From assembly GCA_023412715.1 (NCBI GenBank), contig JAEZCC010000037.1:62001-126000 (forward strand): 64,000 nucleotides of DNA, written 5' to 3'. The stretch is from Bacillota bacterium. Its GTDB lineage: Bacteria; Bacillota; Clostridia; Oscillospirales; Acutalibacteraceae. Under the pieces are notes generated by a model. The model had not been told where the DNA came from. It saw only the letters and a program-made list of their open reading frames with translations, and did not search any database. A program made the position numbers and the translations under genes. Below, one piece after another: positions 57,123 through 64,000 of the stretch. Each line of letters opens with the position of its first letter. Within the stretch, counting starts at the first letter, position 1.

Positions 57123-59882
57123 ATGAAAAAAATCTCAGGAAAAGCTCTATCCCTGGTGCTTTCCTTGGCACTTGTGGTATCCAGCTTTTCAGTCAGTCTC
57201 GCCAGCGCGGCGGCTGCCTCTGAAACCGCTACAGCTTCGCTCGCGGACGGCAGTCTCTACCTTGCCAACGGCGGTGCAGGTAACACGCTGAAATTTGAAC
57301 TGGTTAACATCAGCAGCTCCCAGAGTGATGGGACAGACTATTTGGCACTTGCCCCTGCGTCAACAGGTACACTCTATGATCATCAGCTGGTTTCCAACCT
57401 TACGTTGAAAGACGTGGCCATTACAAATGGTAGCGGCATCGCGACGGTGAAGGTTACAAAGGACACTTCCGGCAACGTGACGGGGGCCTTGTTGACCCTT
57501 ACAAATGCAAGCGTTCAGGGTACGGTTAATGTGGTCGGCCGTTATGAAGGCACAGTCCAGCGTGGAACGAATACGGATGCTTCCAATGTTTACGCGCAGG
57601 CAACTCTTACGGTCACAGTCCTAAAGAATGGCTCCACGGTTATTGGCAAAGGTGTTGCATCAAGTAATGCGGCAACGGCTCTCGGCAGCTATCCGGATGC
57701 GCTTGATTCTTTGTCCAAGACTGTGGGTTCAATTTCATATGGCATCGTTGAAACGGTTAGCACGGATACTGCCTCCGCTGAAGCAAAATGGGCGCTTGGT
57801 ACTGTTGAATCGACCATTGGCTCTCATGCAGATGGTAGTTTTGGCATTACGGCTTCCGGCGTGCATGTGACGGTCGCTTCAGTAGAAACTGGCAAAGCGT
57901 TTTCGCTGACAACGGTCCTTCCCACCGGTGCGGTTGCGCCTAACGCTTTCAGCTCTTATGGTTCGGTTTCCGTAGCGGCGCAGAAGTACACGGGAACAAC
58001 ACCGGTGGCTTCCACAAATGCTCTTGACAAGGCAACAGCTACAACTTCTGTTACCAATACGGTTACTGCGACATCTAGTCAGGACACTATTTCCGTTTAC
58101 CAGGGTGTAACTTATCTTCACACCGATGTGGTTGATGGCACAACAGGTAAAGCTCCGAGTGACGCAGTCAATGTTACGGGTGCCAACGTTGATCTCTCCG
58201 CTAATACCGCCTTGGTAACAGTGTATGGTGGCAGTGTCGGCAAATTAACGGTTGGAACTGCTGGCTTGACCGTCGAAGATGGCACTATAGCTGGCGGCAT
58301 TTCTACTTCCGGTGATGTGACAGTTACAAAAGGCAGCATCAGCGGCATCACTATTCCGGATGCTGACCCTGCAATTACTGGTAAAACGATAACGGTAAAT
58401 GGCGGGACGGTCGGCGATATCACCGACACGGACGGTACGAATAGTGTTGTAATTTTGTCCAACGATGATACTCTTCCGATTTTGGTCGGCAATGTGACCG
58501 CGCAGGCAATTTCGGTTGATTCCAATGGCAATGCGGCGGTTAAAACAGGCAACATTAAGACGAATGCTGATGGAACAATCACGCTGAGTGGTGATAAGGT
58601 AACAGTTGGACAGATCGACTGCAATTACAAAACAGATACTTTGACTCTTAATGGTTTCAAAGGTACGATTGCAGCTCCGCTTAACACCTATACGCCCGGA
58701 TTGAACAGCTCGGCGGTTTTCACGACTCTCAATGTTGTGAATGGCGCTACGATCAACAGTGACGCTGTCATTTCCGGTACTCCTTTCTTCAATGCGGTTA
58801 CTTTGACTTCTGGCACATTGACTTTCAGCGGCGCGGCTAAGATTGGCGCGGCGGGAATTAGCGGTGCCGGTACTCTGCAGGTCGCCCCGAATGCTCTGTA
58901 TGCTCAGGGACCTGTAGCAGGTATTTACCTGAAGCTGACAAAAGATTTTAAAGTCGGCGATACGGCGTTCTCCGCTGATGCTGGCAAGGTCTATGTCGGT
59001 TCCTTCAACCCGGTTGGGTTCACGGTTAAACAGACCTCTCCTTCAACGGCTGTTGATGCTTTCGCAATTGATACAATTGTTTTCGCGGGCGTTCAGATTA
59101 CAGGTTCTTCCGCTATTGAACTGAACACAACCGAGAACTATGTGGCCGCTCCTTATCCGACGGGCACGTCTCTGCCGACTGGCGAGAAGATTTCTTGGAG
59201 CTTCTCTGGCAACAGCAACTATCTTGTTGCGACAGTTGACGCGAACGATTCTTCCAAGATTTCCGTGAAAGCCATCAAACAGGATTCCGTCTTTGCTTCT
59301 CTGAACCAGGGAACGCTCACGGCTACTGTTGTTGACGCTTACGGTTTCCAGGATTATGCCTACACTCCGGCTACTTTTGATGTTGCCATTGGTACCAAAA
59401 CTGGTGCTTTCAAGTCCGACACGACTGGCGACGTCAAGTTGAATGTTGGCAAGACCTATCAGTTCAAGATTACTTCCCTTGACGGCAAGGTTCCGGGCTT
59501 CGGTCTCGGCGGCAACGGCGCGGCTGTAACGTCCAGCAGTGTTTCCGGCAAAGATTACTTCTACAAGGTTACTGCTAACAAGGCTGGCGACTATGGTGTT
59601 TATGTAAACGGCACGAGAATTGCGATTCTCCGCGTTTCTGCAGTGTCCGCTAAGATTGACACCACGGTTGTTACCATCAAAGTAGGCAACACCTATCAGT
59701 TCAAAGTGACCTCTGCTGCGAAACCGAATTTTGGCCTTGGCTCCTCTGCTCTGCAGACGGTTGCCACCTCCAGCAAGGGTCAGGATTACTTCTACAAGGT
59801 TAAGGCTGTCAGCGGCAAGACCGGCGACAAGGTTGGCGTTTATGTCAACGGAACTCGCGCGGCGATTGCCACGATTGGCTGA
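57123..59882 (+). CDS. Large secreted surface protein with beta-solenoid-like core and two C-terminal repeats (S-layer-like candidate)
   Basis: 919 residues. A classical signal peptide (MKKISGKALSLVLSLALVVS, cleavage near ASA-AA) leads to a Thr/Ser/Val/Gly-rich, Cys-poor extracellular protein. Residues about 350-520 have short repeating turns of the 'GxVGxITxxDG' kind typical of beta-solenoids. About 650-760 looks Ig-like. Two homologous repeats of about 75-80 residues end the protein. Codon usage is far more AT-rich (TTT, GTT, GCT) than in its neighbours, and the promoter and ribosome site are near ideal, so very high expression is likely. No SLH, LPxTG or cell-wall-binding motif was seen. 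Whether it forms an S-layer is inference. Confidence 0.75.
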   Translation: MKKISGKALSLVLSLALVVSSFSVSLASAAAASETATASLADGSLYLANGGAGNTLKFELVNISSSQSDGTDYLALAPASTGTLYDHQLVSNLTLKDVAITNGSGIATVKVTKDTSGNVTGALLTLTNASVQGTVNVVGRYEGTVQRGTNTDASNVYAQATLTVTVLKNGSTVIGKGVASSNAATALGSYPDALDSLSKTVGSISYGIVETVSTDTASAEAKWALGTVESTIGSHADGSFGITASGVHVTVASVETGKAFSLTTVLPTGAVAPNAFSSYGSVSVAAQKYTGTTPVASTNALDKATATTSVTNTVTATSSQDTISVYQGVTYLHTDVVDGTTGKAPSDAVNVTGANVDLSANTALVTVYGGSVGKLTVGTAGLTVEDGTIAGGISTSGDVTVTKGSISGITIPDADPAITGKTITVNGGTVGDITDTDGTNSVVILSNDDTLPILVGNVTAQAISVDSNGNAAVKTGNIKTNADGTITLSGDKVTVGQIDCNYKTDTLTLNGFKGTIAAPLNTYTPGLNSSAVFTTLNVVNGATINSDAVISGTPFFNAVTLTSGTLTFSGAAKIGAAGISGAGTLQVAPNALYAQGPVAGIYLKLTKDFKVGDTAFSADAGKVYVGSFNPVGFTVKQTSPSTAVDAFAIDTIVFAGVQITGSSAIELNTTENYVAAPYPTGTSLPTGEKISWSFSGNSNYLVATVDANDSSKISVKAIKQDSVFASLNQGTLTATVVDAYGFQDYAYTPATFDVAIGTKTGAFKSDTTGDVKLNVGKTYQFKITSLDGKVPGFGLGGNGAAVTSSSVSGKDYFYKVTANKAGDYGVYVNGTRIAILRVSAVSAKIDTTVVTIKVGNTYQFKVTSAAKPNFGLGSSALQTVATSSKGQDYFYKVKAVSGKTGDKVGVYVNGTRAAIATIG
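59410..59880 (+). repeat. Two tandem C-terminal repeats in the surface protein
   Basis: Each carries (N/V)VGxTYQFK(I/V)TS, then a GFGLGG/NFGLGS segment, then DYFYKV, and ends in G(V)YVNGTR.AI. Similar repeats occur in other clostridial secreted proteins; function unknown, possibly attachment. Confidence 0.7.
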
Positions 59883-60017
59883 GACTTGAATTGACCCGAT
59901 TCTTCTCATTAAATCAACAACAAGTTCAACAAAATTAGTAAGTTGTATTTGCGTGGCGGCGGAGCAGGGTTTGACCCTCGCTTCGCCGCCTTGTGCGTTG
60001 GATTTCCGATAAAATAA

Positions 60018-60060
60018 AGCAGGGGAACGTCCTTTTCGGATGTTCCCTTGCTATTTTTTT
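60018..60060 (+). terminator. Strong terminator of the surface protein gene
   Basis: AGCAGGGGAAC...GTTCCCTTGCT stem followed by ATTTTTTT. An earlier GGCGGCG...CGCCGCC hairpin (about 59954-59992) lies between it and the stop. Confidence 0.9.
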
Positions 60061-60129
60061 AAAATTCATGTAGACTATAATTATTGTTTCACGGAAAAAG
60101 CAAAATCCGCTCTTGTAGGGGAATTTTCA

Positions 60130-61518
60130 ATGGTTTTCAGCAGTCTGGTCTTTCTGTTCGTCTTTCTGCCTGTTTCTCTGCTTGCTTACCGTCTGGTGGG
60201 CAAAAAATATAAAAACCTTTGCCTGTTCCTTTTCAGCATCTTGTTTTATGCGTGGGGAGAGCCAAAGTATATTTTCCTGATGATGGGCGAAATTCTGTTC
60301 GATTTTGCCGCGGGCCGGCTGCTGGCCCGTCAGACGGACAGAAAAAAGCAGAAAATCATTCTGGCGGTTTCCATTTGCTTTGTACTGGGCCTTCTGTGCT
60401 TTTTCAAGTATGCCGCGTTGCTGTGCAGCACCGTAAACGCGCTGTTTCCTGTTGAACTTCCTGTCGTTTCGGTCGCCTTGCCGATCGGCATTTCTTTTTA
60501 TACGTTCGAGTCCGTTTCTTATCTTGTGGATATCTACCGCGGGGAAGCGCCCGCGCAGACCAGCCTTTTGAACTTCGGCACGTATCTTTCCCTTTTCCCG
60601 CATCTGATTGCGGGCCCCATCGTGAAGTACAGCGACATTGAGCCGCAGCTTGCGGAGAGGGCCGTCACCCGGGAGGATCTGGCGTACGGATGCCGGAGGT
60701 TCTGCGTGGGGCTGTTCAAAAAGGTCCTGCTGGCCGACCAGCTCGCGCAGGTCATAAGCAGGCTGCAGTATTACGACGAGCGCACCGTCCTCGGCGCGTG
60801 GATTGGAGCGCTTGCGTTCACCTTCCAGATCTATTTCGACTTTTCCGGTTATTCGGACATGGCAATCGGTCTTGGCAGGCTGTTCGGCTTCCGCCTGCCT
60901 GAAAATTTCAACCTGCCGTACCTTTCCGGCAGCGCCTCCGAATTCTGGCGCCGCTGGCATATGACGCTGGGCGGATGGTTCCGCCGGTATCTTTATTTCC
61001 CGCTGGGCGGCAACCGATGCAGCAAGCTGAAAAATGTCCGCAATCTTGCCATTGTGTGGACCCTGACCGGGCTTTGGCACGGCGCAAGCTGGAATTTTGC
61101 CTTCTGGGGGGCCTACTGGGGCTTCCTTATCATCTGCGAAAAACTGTTCCTCGGCAGGCTGCTGGACCGCATTCCCCGTTTTTTCCGCTGGCTTTACGCC
61201 TTCTTGGCGGCGGTCGTCGGTTGGGTGTTTTTCAGCAACACCGACCTTTTGCAGGCGTTCACCGCGCTTTCCGCAATGTTCGGCTTCGCTCCGGCTGCGG
61301 GGCGCGTCAGCCTGTATACGGCCGTGACGGGCGGGGCGCTGCTGCTTGTCTCCGCGCTGGGGGCATCCCCGCTGCCGGCCGCGGCGGCAGAAAAGCTCCG
61401 CGGCTCCGGCCGCGCCGGAAAAATCGTCTGGGACGCGGGCTTTGCGGCGCTGTTCCTCGTGACGCTGTCGTTCCTGGTCAGGAATTCGTACAGTCCGTTT
61501 CTGTATTTTCGCTTCTGA
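60130..61518 (+). CDS. MBOAT-family O-acyltransferase (AlgI/DltB-like)
   Basis: 462 residues, about ten membrane helices. The MBOAT core is clear: HLIAGPIVKYSDIEPQL, DFSGYSDMAIGLGRLFGF, SASEFWRRWHMTLGGWFRRYLYFPLGG, and the catalytic His region LTGLWHGASWNFAFWG. Such proteins move acetyl or acyl groups across the membrane to an extracellular acceptor, with a DHHW/AlgX-like partner, which is encoded directly downstream. ATG at 60130 with AGGGGAA. A TATAAT at 60076-60081 may be its promoter. The acceptor (secondary wall polymer, teichoic acid or surface glycan) is unknown. Confidence 0.94.
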   Translation: MVFSSLVFLFVFLPVSLLAYRLVGKKYKNLCLFLFSILFYAWGEPKYIFLMMGEILFDFAAGRLLARQTDRKKQKIILAVSICFVLGLLCFFKYAALLCSTVNALFPVELPVVSVALPIGISFYTFESVSYLVDIYRGEAPAQTSLLNFGTYLSLFPHLIAGPIVKYSDIEPQLAERAVTREDLAYGCRRFCVGLFKKVLLADQLAQVISRLQYYDERTVLGAWIGALAFTFQIYFDFSGYSDMAIGLGRLFGFRLPENFNLPYLSGSASEFWRRWHMTLGGWFRRYLYFPLGGNRCSKLKNVRNLAIVWTLTGLWHGASWNFAFWGAYWGFLIICEKLFLGRLLDRIPRFFRWLYAFLAAVVGWVFFSNTDLLQAFTALSAMFGFAPAAGRVSLYTAVTGGALLLVSALGASPLPAAAAEKLRGSGRAGKIVWDAGFAALFLVTLSFLVRNSYSPFLYFRF

Positions 61519-61536
61519 ATCGATGCGGTGGTAAGG

Positions 61537-62718
61537 ATGAAAAAATTTTTTATCAGTTTTAGAAAGATTTTCGCCGTGCGTGATTTTCCCGCCCTGCTCC
61601 TCTTCGGCGCGATGCTGGCGGCGGCCTTCTGCCTCCTCCTCTTTTCCGGCCGCGAGTTTTCGGCGCAGGAGAACCGGGAGCTGCAGCGTTTCCCCGGCAT
61701 TTCCTGGCAAAGCATCGCCGACGGCTCCTTTATGGAGAAGATGAGCGATTTTGTCAGCGATCAGTTCCCCGCGCGGGATGCGTTTGTGGCCCTGAACACG
61801 GACGTCAGCTTTCTGGAAGGGAACCGCGACGCCGGCGGCAATTTTTCCGCTGCACCCGCTCAGAGCGGCGCCTATTTCGGCGCCCGGAATCATCTTTACG
61901 AGATGCTTTTGCCGGAGAAAAGCCTGACCTATCGGAAAAATGTTTCCGGCCTGGTTGAATTTGCGAAGAAATCGGGCGTGCCGTTCTATATTCTCCCGGT
62001 TCCCGCGGGGACGGAGGAGCAGCCTGAAAACCTGCCGTACGGCGCTCCGGCCGCAAGCCAGCGCGAGCTTTTCCGGCAGCTTCAGGCCGCCGCGTCCGGC
62101 AGCGCCAGAGTCGTCGACCTTTTCGACGGCCTGAGCCTGCAGAAGACGGGGAAGGACTACTATTTTAAAACCGACCACCATTGGAACACTTACGGCGCTT
62201 ACGTGGGCTATCAGGGCCTGTGCGCGGCGATGAAGCTTCCCTGCACGCCCGTTTCGCAGTTCGGGTTCCGCACGGCGGAGCAGCCCTTCTGCGGCACGCT
62301 GTATTCGAAAGCGCCCCTGACCTGGCAGCAGCCGGACAGCTTCGTCATGCCCTTCCAAAAAGGAGGGGCGGACCTGACGCAGGAGACGAACGGCACCGTG
62401 CGCAAGGGCATCTACTGGGATCAATATCTGACCGGGAAAGACAAATATTCCGCGTATCTCGGCGGGAATCCCGCCGTCACGGTCATCCGGAACCCATCCG
62501 CCGCGCAGGGGAAGCTCCTCATCCTGAAGGACTCCTACGCCAACAGCATGGTCCCGTATCTTGCGTCCAGCTTTTCCGAAATCCACTTGGTCGACCTAAG
62601 ATATTACAATCAGGATATTTATACCTATATGAAACAAAACGGAATCACACAGGCGGCTGCCATATACAGCATCAGCCAGCTCACCGAAGTGCCGATTGCC
62701 AATAAACTGCTGCGCTGA
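61537..62718 (+). CDS. DHHW/AlgX-like extracellular acetyltransferase partner
   Basis: 393 residues. An N-terminal membrane anchor (residues about 16-35) is followed by an SGNH/GDSL-like extracellular domain. The DHHW motif is seen in YYFKTDHHWNTYGAYVGY (catalytic Asp/His), and LILKDSYANSMVPYLASSF supplies the Ser/nucleophile region. Family members (AlgX, AlgJ, DHHW proteins) transfer the acetyl group delivered by the MBOAT protein. Start at 61537; a GTG nine bases upstream is possible. It follows the MBOAT gene by 18 bp and is part of the same operon. Confidence 0.92.
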   Translation: MKKFFISFRKIFAVRDFPALLLFGAMLAAAFCLLLFSGREFSAQENRELQRFPGISWQSIADGSFMEKMSDFVSDQFPARDAFVALNTDVSFLEGNRDAGGNFSAAPAQSGAYFGARNHLYEMLLPEKSLTYRKNVSGLVEFAKKSGVPFYILPVPAGTEEQPENLPYGAPAASQRELFRQLQAAASGSARVVDLFDGLSLQKTGKDYYFKTDHHWNTYGAYVGYQGLCAAMKLPCTPVSQFGFRTAEQPFCGTLYSKAPLTWQQPDSFVMPFQKGGADLTQETNGTVRKGIYWDQYLTGKDKYSAYLGGNPAVTVIRNPSAAQGKLLILKDSYANSMVPYLASSFSEIHLVDLRYYNQDIYTYMKQNGITQAAAIYSISQLTEVPIANKLLR

Positions 62719-62745
62719 ACCGGTTTCTGTGCCCGGAAAGCCGGG

Positions 62746-63741
62746 CTACAGGGTCCCGAGCTCGGCCGTGGGGTAGTACCATGCGAGGATGTCGCGGTAC
62801 GTGGATCCATCGGCCGCCATCGCCTGTGCGCCAGCCTGGCTCATGCCGACGCCGTGGCCGTACCCTTTCACCGTGAAGGTGAAGCCGTTCTGCTGCGCGT
62901 AAGCCACTGTAAAATTCGCGGACCGCAGTCCGAACGCGCTGCGGACGGAAGCGCCGTCGACGCTCTGGCCGCCGACGGGGATTGTTTTCACGCCGCCCGC
63001 CGCGGAGCGCGACGTTGCCCCGAACCAGCCGGAGGCCGGCCCGTCCAGGTTTGCGCTCGGCGCGAGTTTCAGAAGGCGGCTCTTGGCGTCCTGTTCGGAA
63101 AACGCGGCGGTGGTCTGGTACCCGCCCGCGAACATGTCCATCGGGCTGGCGACGGAGACTAGGTAAGGGTATTTTGAGCCCCAGACGTCCTCCGAAGCCT
63201 CCGTGCTGCCGGAGGAGATGGCGAAGTACGTCGCGTCGATCAGGCTGCCGCCGCTGCGCAGCACTTGGCCGCGGACGCCGTCCACGGCGGATTTGAGCTT
63301 TGCGGAATAGTCGTCGTAATGGGTGCTCCAGCGCGACCGCAGCTCGGCTTCCGGCACGTAGATCTGCCAGTTCTTCGTGTCCACCGTAAAGTCGTAGCCT
63401 TTGCCGGCGGAAGAGGCGGATTTCCCGCTGTTTTCGCGCAGCCTGCTGTAGTAGGTATAGGTGGCGACCGCCTGTGCCTTCAGGGCTTCCGGCTCGGCCA
63501 GCGGCGACATCTCGGCGGCGACGGCGCCGTACAGGAAGTCCGCGTCGCCGACCGTCAGGATGCTGTTTGTCGCGGTGTCGAGGAGGTGGAACTGCCCGGA
63601 GGAGCTTTGCCGCGTTTCGCCGGAAGCGCCGCTGCCGCCCTGCTTCCCGGACGGCGAACCGCCCAGGGAAATCAGGGGAAGCAGAAACATCGCAAGGAAT
63701 AGGAGCAGGCAGAGCAGAAGCTTGCTCTTTTTGCTGGACAT
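62746..63741 (-). CDS. SpoIID/LytB-family protein (lytic transglycosylase-like)
   Basis: 331 residues. A membrane anchor or signal (LLLCLLLFLAMFLLPLISL) is followed by the SpoIID domain, with the catalytic-Glu region AAEMSPLAEPEALKAQAVATYTYY, ISSGSTEASEDVWG, and the C-terminal GYGHGVGMSQAGAQAMA. SpoIID proteins cleave peptidoglycan glycan strands lacking stem peptides; true SpoIID acts in engulfment with SpoIIP and SpoIIM. Several paralogues are common, so engulfment is not certain. ATG at 63741 with AAGGAGG. It converges on the acyltransferase gene pair. Confidence 0.93.
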   Translation of the reverse strand: MSSKKSKLLLCLLLFLAMFLLPLISLGGSPSGKQGGSGASGETRQSSSGQFHLLDTATNSILTVGDADFLYGAVAAEMSPLAEPEALKAQAVATYTYYSRLRENSGKSASSAGKGYDFTVDTKNWQIYVPEAELRSRWSTHYDDYSAKLKSAVDGVRGQVLRSGGSLIDATYFAISSGSTEASEDVWGSKYPYLVSVASPMDMFAGGYQTTAAFSEQDAKSRLLKLAPSANLDGPASGWFGATSRSAAGGVKTIPVGGQSVDGASVRSAFGLRSANFTVAYAQQNGFTFTVKGYGHGVGMSQAGAQAMAADGSTYRDILAWYYPTAELGTL

Positions 63742-63897
63742 GGTTTCATCCTCCTTTGTTTTGCTGCACATACATAACAGCGACAAAATCAATTCATTTT
63801 AAGCTCTGAAACCACAATTATGCCTGAAATTCAGACGAAAAATGAAGCATTAAAAACGTAAAGATGCAAAATGCCGCCGCTTATTCTTCCGTTGCCC

Positions 63898-63926
63898 TTG
63901 ACTTTGCAGAATGGCTGATATAAAAT
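63898..63926 (+). promoter_or_regulatory. Promoter reading out of the right edge of the window
   Basis: TTGACT (63898-63903), 17 bp, TAAAAT (63921-63926). No gene start follows within the remaining 74 bases. The stretch 63742-63897 is AT-rich and holds nothing I can identify beyond the SpoIID upstream region. Confidence 0.55.
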
Positions 63927-64000
63927 GGAAACATTCGAAAATAAACGGAAAGGTAAAAATCAATATCTTTTCTGCAAAGAAGCAGCTGCAGTTCGGCCGA

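Noticed and set aside
56694..60060. Prophage or mobile element explanation for the low-GC island
   Set aside because: No integrase, transposase, terminal repeats or tRNA target was found; the island consists of one gene with its own signals.

Overview
The window is about 60% G+C chromosomal DNA of a spore-forming, Gram-positive anaerobe, most likely a high-GC clostridium of the Oscillospiraceae/Acutalibacteraceae type. Support for this: SpoIIE, a Tgl-type spore-coat transglutaminase and a SpoIID-family protein; split glycine decarboxylase (gcvPA/gcvPB); GatCAB beside AspRS; clostridial single-chain PurL; a PdxR/MocR-ECF pair; and AAGGAGG-type ribosome binding sites. The genus is not assignable from what I can see. 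I found no rRNA, tRNA, insertion sequence, prophage or CRISPR array. Most of the window is dense, conserved housekeeping DNA.

Layout. 1-9.3 kb (minus): 5' part of purL, an FHA-RodA fusion with its penicillin-binding protein, a left-handed beta-helix sugar-nucleotide-type protein, a secreted dockerin-like protein, trpS. 9.3-13.1 kb: a PLP aminotransferase divergent from spoIIE. 13.4-17.5 kb (plus): a VOC protein and a MacA/MacB-like efflux system. 17.6-19.8 kb (plus): the AmmeMemoRadiSam system (Memo-AMMECR1 fusion plus radical SAM enzyme). 20-21.3 kb: two unknown genes around a possible structured RNA. 21.3-26.5 kb (minus): aspS-gatC-gatA-gatB. 26.6-30.2 kb (minus): GNAT, pepT, a stand-alone FakA-like domain, a PdxR/MocR regulator. 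30.3-33.7 kb: ECF S component, flippase, YitT, Fur/PerR regulator. 33.9-39.5 kb (minus): a tandem glycine riboswitch and terminator controlling gcvT-gcvH-gcvPA-gcvPB-lplA, a complete glycine cleavage set with its lipoylation enzyme and no L protein. 39.6-45 kb (minus): a six-gene operon, D-amino acid transaminase, DUF4392, pxpB, pxpC, DUF1445, pxpA. 45.2-48.7 kb (minus): tgl with a coupled partner of unknown function, then an orphan OppA lipoprotein. 48.9-53.1 kb (minus): pgk-tpiA-gpmI and trmL. 53.5-64 kb (plus, then minus): a small membrane protein, a MORN-repeat protein coupled to a ComEC-like metallo-beta-lactamase-fold protein, a large low-GC secreted surface protein behind a consensus promoter, an MBOAT/DHHW O-acyltransferase pair, and a SpoIID-family protein.

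The most interesting region is 39.6-45 kb. Two genes there (DUF1445/YcsI and DUF4392) correspond to the two halves of the vertebrate D-glutamate cyclase DGLUCY. They sit among the three 5-oxoprolinase subunits and a D-amino acid transaminase, behind a strong promoter and a 32-bp near-palindrome. I read this as a D-glutamate / 5-oxoproline / glutamate interconversion operon. Second-tier candidates are the MORN plus metallo-beta-lactamase pair, the Tgl partner gene, the structured segment at 20.6-20.9 kb, and the leader of the low-GC surface protein.
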